Assembly: GCA_964655005.1 (NCBI GenBank)
Contig: CAZZKE010000102.1
Span: 1 to 6,177 of the forward strand
Length of the DNA: 6,177 bases
Reading direction: 5' to 3'
DNA from: CAZZKE01 sp964655005
GTDB lineage: Bacteria > Pseudomonadota > Alphaproteobacteria > Rhodospirillales > JABHCV01
The notes below the pieces were generated by a model that was not told the origin of the DNA, ran no database searches, and saw only the letters and a list, made by a program, of their open reading frames with translations. The position numbers were made by a program, and so were the translations under genes. How positions within the stretch are numbered: the stretch's first letter is position 1; each line of letters opens with the position of its first letter. Shown piece after piece: positions 1 through 6,120 of this stretch.

Positions 1-380
1 TGATCCGCATGCTGTACCGCCTGCGCCGCAACAACCAGCGCTGGCGCAAATACGCGACCATGCTGATAAACGAAAACCGCTGGCGGGCGCAGCGCTATGG
101 CCTGGGGGAAGGATTGCTGGATTTCGGCCGGGGCGAAATCGTGCCGTTCGCCGAACTGATCGGCGAACTGCTGGATTTGATCGGCGAAGACGCCCGGGCG
201 CTTGGTTGCGAACGCGAAGTCCTGCGGGTTACCGATATCCTTGAAGGCGGCACCAGCGCCCATCGCCAGATCGCCGTGTACGACAAGGTAATCGGGGAAG
301 GCGGATCACAACTTCAGGCCTTGCAGGCGATCGTCGATATGTTGATAGAGGACACCGTCAGGGGGCTTGATATTGGCTAG
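1..380 (+). CDS. Carboxylate-amine ligase (GCS2/YbdK-like), C-terminal part only
   Basis: This is the 3' end of a gene that starts upstream of the window. The frame is open from the left edge (first whole codon at base 3) to TAG at 378-380, leaving about 125 residues. The visible part resembles the C-terminal region of the GCS2 family: an ENRWRAQRYG segment, then an LDFGRGEIVPF segment, then GTSAHRQ near the end. Family members are ATP-dependent cytoplasmic ligases that join a carboxylate to an amine. YbdK has weak glutamate-cysteine ligase activity, and several relatives have unknown substrates. Full members are usually about 370-400 residues, so roughly two thirds lies outside the window. 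The ATG at base 9 is internal to the domain and is not the real start. gapR follows 52 bases downstream on the same strand. The substrate cannot be told from this fragment. Confidence 0.8.
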   Translation, partial: IRMLYRLRRNNQRWRKYATMLINENRWRAQRYGLGEGLLDFGRGEIVPFAELIGELLDLIGEDARALGCEREVLRVTDILEGGTSAHRQIAVYDKVIGEGGSQLQALQAIVDMLIEDTVRGLDIG

Positions 381-432
381 ATGTGTTCTATGTTGCCTGC
401 CTTCTGAACAACAATGGACGATGGAGAAATAA

Positions 433-678
433 ATGGCCGATGTGGGTGGTGTGGCGGCGGACCGGTTGCGGTCGCTGGTCGAGAGGATCGAGCGACTGGA
501 AGAAGAAAAAGCGGCGCTGGCCGCCGATATCAAGGAAGTTTATGCCGAAGCCAAGGGCGGCGGATTCGATATCAAGACCCTGCGTCAGATCGTCATCCTG
601 CGCAAAATGGACCAGGCCGATCGTCAGGAGCGGGACGAAATGCTGGAACTGTACAAACGGGCGCTCGATATCCGGTAA
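433..678 (+). CDS. gapR: GapR/DUF2312 nucleoid-associated protein
   Basis: An 81-residue protein that matches the DUF2312/GapR family along its whole length. An N-terminal helix rich in Glu, Arg and Leu (about residues 10-33) leads into the hallmark IKEVYAEAKGGGFD segment (33-46), a basic helix with RQIVILRK (51-58), and a C-terminal ERDEMLELYKRAL helix. In Caulobacter GapR (about 89 residues) is a small oligomeric DNA-binding protein. It prefers AT-rich, overtwisted DNA ahead of replication forks and at the ends of active transcription units, and it stimulates type II topoisomerases. The ATG at 433 has a GGAG ribosome binding site at 423-426, six bases upstream. The stop is TAA at 676-678. 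This family is a strong marker of Alphaproteobacteria. It lies downstream of the ligase fragment on the same strand, and its 3' end faces the lipoprotein gene. Whether it has its own promoter in the 52-base gap cannot be seen. Confidence 0.93.
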   Translation: MADVGGVAADRLRSLVERIERLEEEKAALAADIKEVYAEAKGGGFDIKTLRQIVILRKMDQADRQERDEMLELYKRALDIR

Positions 679-711
679 AAAATCAGGGCAATTTCGTTAT
701 ACCAGATCGCG

Positions 712-1326
712 CTACATCGCCCTTAAACCGGCGACGAAGCGTGCAAATATTTCGCTCAGGGCCTGATTCATGGCGACCACGGCGTCGCCGACGCTGCCGC
801 TGGCCGCCGCCTGTTCGACCCGATAGCTATCGAGAAATATCAGCTTGCCGGTCCTGTCTTCAAGCAGCGCCAGTTCCAGTTCCAGCACGGCGCTGGGCCG
901 GGGGCCGGCAATTTTTTCCAGCCGCTTGATCTTGCCGATCAGGGCGTAGCGGGCGTTGCCGCGAAGTTCCGGGGTAACGACGGTATCGGCAATGCCGGTC
1001 TGGCGCAGGTAATCGACCAACTGGTCGCGCAGCATGACAACCGGCGGTTCGGTCCACATATGGTAATGATATTTACGCACCTGATTGGGTTTTTCACTGT
1101 CGGAATAGACTATCGGCCGGCTGGCGATCAGGCCGTCGGCGACGAAACGTTCAACTTCTATACCGCCCGAAAACAGCGCCTTGTCCCCGCCCTGCGGCTG
1201 GCTCGCCTGCAGACGGTAAAAGTTGTCCTTGGGCAATTCCGGCTGGGAACACGCCCCAAGCAGAAACACCATGGCCAGCGCGGCCGCCATAACCGGCCAT
1301 CCCGGTCTTGCTTGCATTGCCGTCAT
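712..1326 (-). CDS. ABC-type transport auxiliary lipoprotein (PqiC/ABC_trans_aux-like)
   Basis: A 204-residue lipoprotein. Residues 1-25 form a type II signal peptide with a hydrophobic core (about 11-24) and lipobox L23-G-A-C26. Serine at +2 does not signal inner-membrane retention, so outer-membrane anchoring is expected. The mature part shows the YRL start and the RPIVYSD...YHYHMWTEPP segment (about 70-95) followed by a helix (97-109), typical of the ABC_trans_aux/DUF330 family that includes PqiC. Such proteins pair with MCE proteins in moving lipid between membranes. The frame is open upstream to 1545, but that would place the signal peptide inside the protein and overlap the MCE gene by 200 bases. 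The ATG at 1326 has a purine-rich GGGGAGAGGG site just before it and is preferred; a second ATG at 1317 is possible. It is the last gene of the transporter block, 19 bases after the MCE gene. The stop is TAG at 712-714. Confidence 0.88.
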   Translation of the reverse strand: MTAMQARPGWPVMAAALAMVFLLGACSQPELPKDNFYRLQASQPQGGDKALFSGGIEVERFVADGLIASRPIVYSDSEKPNQVRKYHYHMWTEPPVVMLRDQLVDYLRQTGIADTVVTPELRGNARYALIGKIKRLEKIAGPRPSAVLELELALLEDRTGKLIFLDSYRVEQAAASGSVGDAVVAMNQALSEIFARFVAGLRAM

Positions 1327-1332
1327 CGCGTT

Positions 1333-1342
1333 CCCTCTCCCC
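1333..1342 (-). promoter_or_regulatory. Ribosome binding site that fixes the lipoprotein start
   Basis: Read on the - strand this is GGGGAGAGGG, ending six bases before the ATG at 1326. It lies entirely in the 19-base gap after the MCE gene's stop codon. It supports the 1326 start over the much longer frame opening at 1545. Confidence 0.7.
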
Positions 1343-1345
1343 TCT

Positions 1346-2341
1346 TTAGTTCGCCGCTTCGTCTGCCGGCGGCGTACCGCCCAGCAACAGGCCCGGATTT
1401 TGGCGGATCTGGCGGCTGAATTCATACATGTTACGCGACGCCCCTTCCATGTTCTGATTGATGGAATCAATGCGGCGGGCCAGCGAGTCGGTAATGTAGC
1501 GGATATCCACCAGGGAATCGTTGACGTTATCCTGATTGCGGGCAATCAAGGTATCCATATTACCGATCAGGGCATCCAGTTCGGAAGACAGTTCCGTGAA
1601 GTTGACCGCGGCGGCGTCCATATTTTGCAACAAATCCACTATGACCATGCGGGTTTCCGGGGTCAGTATTTCGCTTAGTTCCTTACTGGAACGGTTGATG
1701 CTGTCGGTGAAATCCTCGATGTTGTTGGCTATCCGGGGTACTCTCGCCGATAGTTCTCCGACCAGCTTGACCATATCGCCGACCAGCGTTTTACCATCCC
1801 CTTCCATAATATCGCCGAAGTTGCCGGCCGCCCGGTTGATGGTTTCCAGCAACGGCGTCAGGTTGGCAATCAGCGGGCGGATGTCCTTTTCGGCGATGGA
1901 ACCGATTTCACCGGCCACGGACGAAACCATGGCGAAGATATCGGAGGCTTCCTCGCCGGTCACCTCGGCCCCGGGTTGCAGCGCCGTTTCGCTGCTGCCG
2001 GCACGGATCGACAGGGTGATCGCCGACAGCAGACCCGGCGCCTCGATCTTGCCGACGCTATCCTTCGGTATCCGCCATCCCTGCTGGACTTCGAAAACAA
2101 CCCGGAAGCGCATCAGCGCACCATCCGATTCCGGGATCACCTCTTCGACCTGGCCAATGGGATAGCCTTCGTAGACGACCTGGGTACCGAACTTGACGCC
2201 GGTGACGTTTCGATAAACGGCATAATACGTATCCGTCGCCCCGGTGCGCCCGGCCAGCATGGCCATGGATACGATAAAGCCGACCGCCATGGCCAGTACG
2301 AACGAGCCGACAATCAGATAGTTTATTTTGTTATTTCTCAT
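1346..2341 (-). CDS. mlaD: MlaD-family MCE protein with long helical tail
   Basis: A 331-residue substrate-binding component of an MCE lipid transporter. Residues 1-7 are a short basic cytoplasmic tail, and about 8-30 form a single membrane helix that also acts as an uncleaved signal anchor. Residues about 37-116 form one MCE domain (NVTGVKFGTQVVYEGYPIG, then GQVEEV, then PGLLSAITL). From about 130 to 313 the sequence is mostly predicted helix with regularly spaced Leu, Ile and Val, and a short NPGLLLGG end (315-322). E. coli MlaD is about 180 residues, so the tail adds about 150. MCE proteins form hexamers in which lipid passes through a central pore; long C-terminal helices in other family members form a needle across the periplasm. 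The start codon overlaps the ATPase stop by four bases (ATGA), so translation is probably coupled. Assignment to the MCE family is firm; strict orthology with MlaD is not shown. Confidence 0.92.
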   Translation of the reverse strand: MRNNKINYLIVGSFVLAMAVGFIVSMAMLAGRTGATDTYYAVYRNVTGVKFGTQVVYEGYPIGQVEEVIPESDGALMRFRVVFEVQQGWRIPKDSVGKIEAPGLLSAITLSIRAGSSETALQPGAEVTGEEASDIFAMVSSVAGEIGSIAEKDIRPLIANLTPLLETINRAAGNFGDIMEGDGKTLVGDMVKLVGELSARVPRIANNIEDFTDSINRSSKELSEILTPETRMVIVDLLQNMDAAAVNFTELSSELDALIGNMDTLIARNQDNVNDSLVDIRYITDSLARRIDSINQNMEGASRNMYEFSRQIRQNPGLLLGGTPPADEAAN

Positions 2342-3162
2342 AACGTGGCATCCCCCACACTTTCTTCCTGACCCAGCAACCGCTGAAGGTATTCGTCCGG
2401 ATCGACAGTATCGTCTTCGGGTCTGCGGTTGAGCAGGTTTTGTATACGTTCGCTTTTGCTGTCGCGAAGTTCGTCGATGGTGCCGATGAACAGGATTTTT
2501 CCACGGTCGAGCACGGTGACCCGGTCGGCGATTTTAAACACGCTTTCCAGTTCATGGGTAACAACGACGACGGTCATGCTCATGGCATCGCGTAATTTCA
2601 AAATAAGATTATCGAGCGCCGAGGCGACGACCGGGTCAAGGCCGGCCGAAGGCTCGTCGCAAAACAGCAGTTTCGGATCCATAATAACGGCGCGGGCAAA
2701 CGCCGCGCGCTTTATCATGCCACCCGACAGTTCGGCCGGCATCAGGTTTTCGAAACCGGCCAGATCGACCACTTCCAGTTTCATCCGGGCCATGATTTCC
2801 ATGGTCGTCATATCCAGTTCGGCATGTTCATACAGCGGCAGCATGATATTTTCGCCGACCGTCATGGAACTGAACAGGGCGCCGCCCTGAAATGCGACGC
2901 CGATTTTCTTGCGCAGGTCGAACATTTCCTTTTGGCTAAGGCTGTCGATATCATGGCCAAGCAGTCTAATGGTGCCGGAAGTCTGATGTTCCAACGCCAT
3001 AAGATAGCGCAACAGGGTGCTCTTGCCGGAACCGCTGCCACCCATGATAACCATGATCTCGCCTTCGTTTACGTTCATCGAGACGTCATCCAGTATCTTG
3101 CGGGTCCCGTAATGGGTGACCAGATTTTCCACCTCTATTACCTTTTCCGGTATATCGGCCAT
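2338..3162 (-). CDS. mlaF: MlaF-family ABC transporter ATP-binding protein
   Basis: A 274-residue cytoplasmic ATPase expected to power the MCE transporter. All nucleotide-binding motifs are intact: Walker A GGSGSGKST (41-49), Q-loop Q92 in AFQGGALF, signature LSGGM (145-149), Walker B LLFCDE (165-170) with catalytic E170, D-loop SAGLDP (172-177) and switch histidine H203. The FQGGALFSSMTV segment and the LSGGM-KR-A-ARA signature are typical of the MlaF/Mkl group of ABC ATPases. Residues about 232-274 form an acidic, Arg- and Leu-rich tail, in the region where MlaF tails contact the partner subunit and MlaB. The ATG at 3162 is preceded by AGGGAG at a nine-base spacing. It lies 13 bases after the permease stop and overlaps the MCE start by four bases. 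The gene looks complete and active. Confidence 0.95.
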   Translation of the reverse strand: MADIPEKVIEVENLVTHYGTRKILDDVSMNVNEGEIMVIMGGSGSGKSTLLRYLMALEHQTSGTIRLLGHDIDSLSQKEMFDLRKKIGVAFQGGALFSSMTVGENIMLPLYEHAELDMTTMEIMARMKLEVVDLAGFENLMPAELSGGMIKRAAFARAVIMDPKLLFCDEPSAGLDPVVASALDNLILKLRDAMSMTVVVVTHELESVFKIADRVTVLDRGKILFIGTIDELRDSKSERIQNLLNRRPEDDTVDPDEYLQRLLGQEESVGDATL

Positions 3163-3171
3163 ATCCAGCTG

Positions 3172-3177
3172 CTCCCT
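3172..3177 (-). promoter_or_regulatory. Ribosome binding site of the ATPase gene, overlapping the permease stop
   Basis: On the - strand AGGGAG lies nine bases before the ATG at 3162. Its first two bases are part of the permease TAG stop codon (3178-3176), so ribosomes finishing the permease cover this site. This fits coupled, balanced production of permease and ATPase. Confidence 0.65.
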
Positions 3178-3994
3178 AGCGCGTCGCCATGAAGGCGAAC
3201 AGCATGTCGGTGACGATGATCGCCGAGATGGATTGCACGACGGACCGGGTCGTCACCTTGCCGACGCCCTCGGCGCCGCCGGTTACCGAGGCCCCGTTGA
3301 TAACCCCGATAACGCCGACCAGAATGGCAAACAGGACACTTTTCCCGATGCCCTGAAACAGGTCGTCGAGCGACAGAATATTGATTGTCTGATCGAAATA
3401 TGCGGCGAGACTTATGCCCAGATCGGCATTGATATAAAGCCCGGCGCTGGTCAGGCCGACAAACATGTTAAACATGGTCAGCGCCGGCACCATCACCACC
3501 ATGGCGACCAGCGACGGCACTACCAGGAATCGCACCGGGTTGATGCCCATTACCTTGAGAGCATCGATTTCCTGGCTGATCTTCATGGTGCCGAGGCGGG
3601 CGGCCAGGGCCGATCCGGAACGACCGGCAATCAGGATGCCGGTTATAAGCGGCGCGAATTCGCGGACCACCGAAAAGGCGACGCCGTAGGTCACCTGGCT
3701 TTCGGCGCCAAAGATACGCAGCATGTAAATGCTTTGAATCGCCAGCATGGCGCCGATGGTGCCGCCCAGCATGGCGATGATGGGAACCGCCTTGATGCCG
3801 ATTTCCATCATCTGCGCGACGATGGCGCCCGGGCGCACCGGCTGTTTCAGGCTTGGCCCGATGAACAGCCAATACAGGCTTTCGGCCAGCAATACGCCGC
3901 CATTGCCGACTTCCTCGATGGTCGATATCGTCCACCGGCCTGTCTTGTCGATCAGCCCGAAGGTAGCATCGGCGACTTTATTATTGGCGATCAT
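3176..3994 (-). CDS. mlaE: MlaE-family ABC transporter permease
   Basis: A 272-residue inner-membrane permease (274 if TTG at 4000 is used). An amphipathic N-terminal region is followed by about five to six hydrophobic segments. The family signature occupies about residues 111-153: REFAPLITGILIAGRSGSA, then ALAARLGTMK, then the EIDAL stretch that forms the coupling helix to the ATPase, then MGINP. The protein should dimerise, bind two ATPase subunits and carry the MCE hexamer on its periplasmic side. Two starts are possible. TTG at 4000 overlaps the STAS stop as TTGA and lies only four bases after AGGGGG. ATG at 3994 lies two bases after the stop and ten bases after AGGGGG. I prefer ATG. Either way translation is probably coupled to the STAS gene. 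The stop is TAG at 3176-3178. Confidence 0.94.
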   Translation of the reverse strand: MIANNKVADATFGLIDKTGRWTISTIEEVGNGGVLLAESLYWLFIGPSLKQPVRPGAIVAQMMEIGIKAVPIIAMLGGTIGAMLAIQSIYMLRIFGAESQVTYGVAFSVVREFAPLITGILIAGRSGSALAARLGTMKISQEIDALKVMGINPVRFLVVPSLVAMVVMVPALTMFNMFVGLTSAGLYINADLGISLAAYFDQTINILSLDDLFQGIGKSVLFAILVGVIGVINGASVTGGAEGVGKVTTRSVVQSISAIIVTDMLFAFMATR

Positions 3995-3996
3995 GT

Positions 3997-4329
3997 TCAA
4001 CCGACCCCCTCGATTCCAGCATCGATGGAAATATAGATCGAAAACACCTTGTCCAGACGGGCCAGCTGCAACACTCGCAGCGCCGCTTCGCTGACCGACA
4101 CCAGGGCCAGGTCCGAACCGCCCTTGCGCGCCAGTTGCAGGGATTCAACCAGCGAGGCGATGCCGGAACTGTCGATATAGCTGACCCTGGACAAATCGAC
4201 CAGCACCGGCTTTTTGCGGGCGACGCATTCAAGCAGGACCTTGCGCGCGTCCGGCGAGGTATGGATATCGACATCCCCCTCAAATCCGGCGATAACGACG
4301 TTTCCCTGTACGATTATTTCGTGTTTCAT
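3997..4329 (-). CDS. STAS-domain protein (MlaB-like or SpoIIAA/RsbV-like)
   Basis: A 110-residue single-domain cytoplasmic STAS protein. It opens with a beta strand (EIIVQGNVVIAGFEGDVD), followed by a helix near 25-37, the VLVDLSRVSYIDSSG segment (42-56) and an ALVSVSEAALRVLQLARL segment (75-92). The D53-S54-S55-G56 motif is where SpoIIAA/RsbV anti-sigma antagonists are phosphorylated by SpoIIAB/RsbW-type kinases. In MlaFEDB transporters a STAS protein, MlaB, binds and stabilises the ATPase. Position decides little: the gene lies 33 bases after a phosphatase-kinase fusion and directly before the permease, so either role, or both, is plausible. The ATG at 4329 has a GGGAAG site five bases upstream. 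The stop TGA (3999-3997) touches the permease start region. In E. coli the STAS gene ends the mla operon; here it comes before the permease. Confidence 0.9.
   Translation of the reverse strand: MKHEIIVQGNVVIAGFEGDVDIHTSPDARKVLLECVARKKPVLVDLSRVSYIDSSGIASLVESLQLARKGGSDLALVSVSEAALRVLQLARLDKVFSIYISIDAGIEGVG
4005..4010 (-). promoter_or_regulatory. Ribosome binding site of the permease gene inside the STAS gene
   Basis: On the - strand AGGGGG sits within the last codons of the STAS gene, ten bases before ATG 3994 and four bases before TTG 4000. Neither spacing is ideal, which leaves the permease start undecided by two codons. Confidence 0.55.
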
Positions 4330-4362
4330 GGTTTCTTCCCGTATTGCCTGTCTAATTATCCG

Positions 4363-6120
4363 TCAGGAAATTCTTTTTTTCATTCGCAGCAAGTTACCGG
4401 TGCCGTCCGGCGGCGGTATGAATTCGACTTCATCCATCACTTCCCGGATGAAATGGGTGCCCAGTCCGCCGGGACGGATATCGTCCAGATTGCGCGGCTT
4501 GATCTTCGATACGTCCACTTTTTCCGCAAAATCGCGCAAGTGCAAGACGATATCATTATTTTCCCGGCTGATATCCAGCACCATCTGGCCGTTGGGCGAG
4601 CCTTTATAGGCGTGACGGATCACGTTCTGGCAGGCTTCGTCGACCGCGATAACGATATCCCGCGCCGTCGGCTCGCCGCAACCGCACAACATCGATGTGT
4701 CGAACACCGCGTTACGCACCAGTTTCAGACGATCCGGCTGGGATCTGAATTTCAGATGCAGGACGATTTCTCCGGATTCTTCGGCGGCCTTCGACGGCCC
4801 GGCACCGGGCCCCGATTGCCGGTCCATGGCGGGTGCAACATCATCGATCACCAGCAGTGTCAGGTCATCGCGCAGCGCCGTTCCGGCCTGGTTGATACGC
4901 GAAACCACCGCCTGCAAACGCACCGAAGCCAGCTCGCCGCGGTTATCTACCAGAATTCGTTTAAGACCGTCTGTCTGCATTTCACTGCCATCTTCCAGAT
5001 AGCCCTCGGTGATGCCATCGGTGAAGACGTACAGGGAACCGCCGCCCAGGAATATTTCGATTTCCGGGATTTCGTCGCCGGAAATCAGCGTCGGCGAGAT
5101 GCCAAGCGGCGGCGCCTCGGCCGGAAAATCGATAAAAGAGCCATCGGCGCCGTGCAGCAAGGGCGGTTCGTGACCGGCGTTGGCCATCCGGACCGAACCG
5201 TGACGGGGATCATAGATACCGCCGATCATGGTCACGAACATGCCACGGGTTACGGTTTCGCATATTTCCTCGTTAATCAGCGACAGCAGCCGCCCCGGCT
5301 GGTGAATGGTTTTGCCCAGACATCGATAAAGGCTGGCGGTCTTGGCCATCAGCAGCGCGGCATTCATGCCCTTGCCCGAAACATCACCCAGATTGAAGCA
5401 GATGCGGCCGTCTTCGAGAGGGAAAAAATCGAAAAAATCCCCGGACACGGTACGCGCCGGTATGTTGACGCCATGCACCGGAGAAGTCTCGTCGGGTGCT
5501 TCCGGCAGCAGGCCGCGCTGAATTTCGGCGGCCAGTTCCAACTCTCGCTTTACCAGTTCCTGTTCAACCAGGGCTTCGGCCATGCGGGCGTTGAGCACGG
5601 CCAGCGCCGCCGAGGTGCCAAGCGTTTGCAGCAGATGCAGGTCGTCATCATCGAACAAGCCGTCGCCGCCGGCCTTGTTTACCAGTTCGATGGCGCCGAT
5701 GCGTTCATCCTTGACGCTTAGCGGCGCACACAGAATTGATTTGGTGGTGAAGCCGGTCTTGGCGTCGACCGCGTTCTGGAAATTGGGATCCCTGGCGGCG
5801 TCCCGGACGATGGCCGGGGTGTTTTTCTGGACGCAACGCCCGACGATACCTTCGTCGCTGGCCAGCGTCAGTCCGGTTATTTCGGTGGTTCCGGTACATG
5901 CCGTGCAGCGCAGCACGCTGCCGTCCTGCTCCAACAGGAACAAGGCCCCGGCCTCGGCCCCGACATATTCGGTAATGCGCTGGATTCCCTTCAGAAGGGT
6001 CGCTTCCAGGTCCTGTGATGCGGCGAAGTCCCGACCCATTTCGGACAGCAGTTCGAGCCCACCGGAGACTCCTTTCGGGTCGGGCCGTTTAATCGCATTC
6101 AAGGAGACTGAATCATCCAT
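4363..6120 (-). CDS. GAF - PP2C (SpoIIE/RsbU) phosphatase - HATPase (RsbW-like) fusion
   Basis: A 585-residue cytoplasmic signalling protein with no membrane segment. Residues about 36-175 form a GAF sensor domain. A helical linker (176-205) ends in the ELAAEIQRGLLPE signature of RsbU-type phosphatases. Residues about 206-427 are a PP2C/SpoIIE phosphatase with its metal-binding motifs intact: SGDFFD (226-231), GDVSGKG (245-251), NAGHEPP (314-320), FTDGITE (366-372) and RDDLT (417-421). A Pro/Ser/Gly/Ala-rich linker (428-450) leads to a GHKL ATPase domain (about 455-585) of the anti-sigma-kinase type, with N-box DEACQNVIRHAY (494-505) and G2 box PGGLGTHFI (550-558). The G1 region reads RDFAEK, with alanine at 532 where D-x-G is usual. 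The family dephosphorylates (PP2C) and phosphorylates (HATPase) STAS proteins; the STAS gene 33 bases downstream is the obvious target. The ATG at 6120 is the first start after an in-frame stop at 6138-6136, but no clear ribosome binding site precedes it. Confidence 0.93.
   Translation of the reverse strand: MDDSVSLNAIKRPDPKGVSGGLELLSEMGRDFAASQDLEATLLKGIQRITEYVGAEAGALFLLEQDGSVLRCTACTGTTEITGLTLASDEGIVGRCVQKNTPAIVRDAARDPNFQNAVDAKTGFTTKSILCAPLSVKDERIGAIELVNKAGGDGLFDDDDLHLLQTLGTSAALAVLNARMAEALVEQELVKRELELAAEIQRGLLPEAPDETSPVHGVNIPARTVSGDFFDFFPLEDGRICFNLGDVSGKGMNAALLMAKTASLYRCLGKTIHQPGRLLSLINEEICETVTRGMFVTMIGGIYDPRHGSVRMANAGHEPPLLHGADGSFIDFPAEAPPLGISPTLISGDEIPEIEIFLGGGSLYVFTDGITEGYLEDGSEMQTDGLKRILVDNRGELASVRLQAVVSRINQAGTALRDDLTLLVIDDVAPAMDRQSGPGAGPSKAAEESGEIVLHLKFRSQPDRLKLVRNAVFDTSMLCGCGEPTARDIVIAVDEACQNVIRHAYKGSPNGQMVLDISRENNDIVLHLRDFAEKVDVSKIKPRNLDDIRPGGLGTHFIREVMDEVEFIPPPDGTGNLLRMKKRIS

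Noticed and set aside
676..711. Possible terminator in the convergent gap
   Set aside because: There is a short A run after the gapR stop (a T run on the other strand), but no inverted repeat of useful length precedes it on either strand.
1327..1545. N-terminal extension of the lipoprotein frame up to 1545
   Set aside because: It would overlap the MCE gene by 200 bases, bury the signal peptide and lipobox, and ignore the good ribosome binding site before 1326.
3116..4036. A 306-codon His- and Asp-rich open frame on the + strand
   Set aside because: It is antisense to the MlaE-type permease. The His/Asp richness follows from complementing hydrophobic codons, and no protein family is recognisable.
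4373..4380. A run of seven A on the - strand near the end of the signalling gene, as a possible slippage site
   Set aside because: It encodes the Lys-Lys pair five codons before the stop. Slippage would change only the last few residues, and no downstream frame or stimulatory structure is visible.
5420..5446. A near-direct repeat of AT-rich heptamers in the phosphatase gene
   Set aside because: It simply encodes the Phe-Phe-Asp-Phe-Phe part of the conserved metal-binding segment of the PP2C domain.
4135..5721. A 528-codon open frame on the + strand opposite the signalling gene
   Set aside because: Its product is rich in His, Gln, Arg and Asp with no recognisable domain, and it lies fully antisense to a gene with intact family motifs. 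It is explained by codon bias of the - strand gene. Conservation of the frame at synonymous sites would be needed to revive it.
6067..6114. Two GANTC sites (GACTC at 6067, GAATC at 6110) near the start of the regulator gene, as possible CcrM-methylation control
   Set aside because: Both lie inside the coding sequence, and similar GANTC sites occur elsewhere in the window, so nothing separates them from chance.
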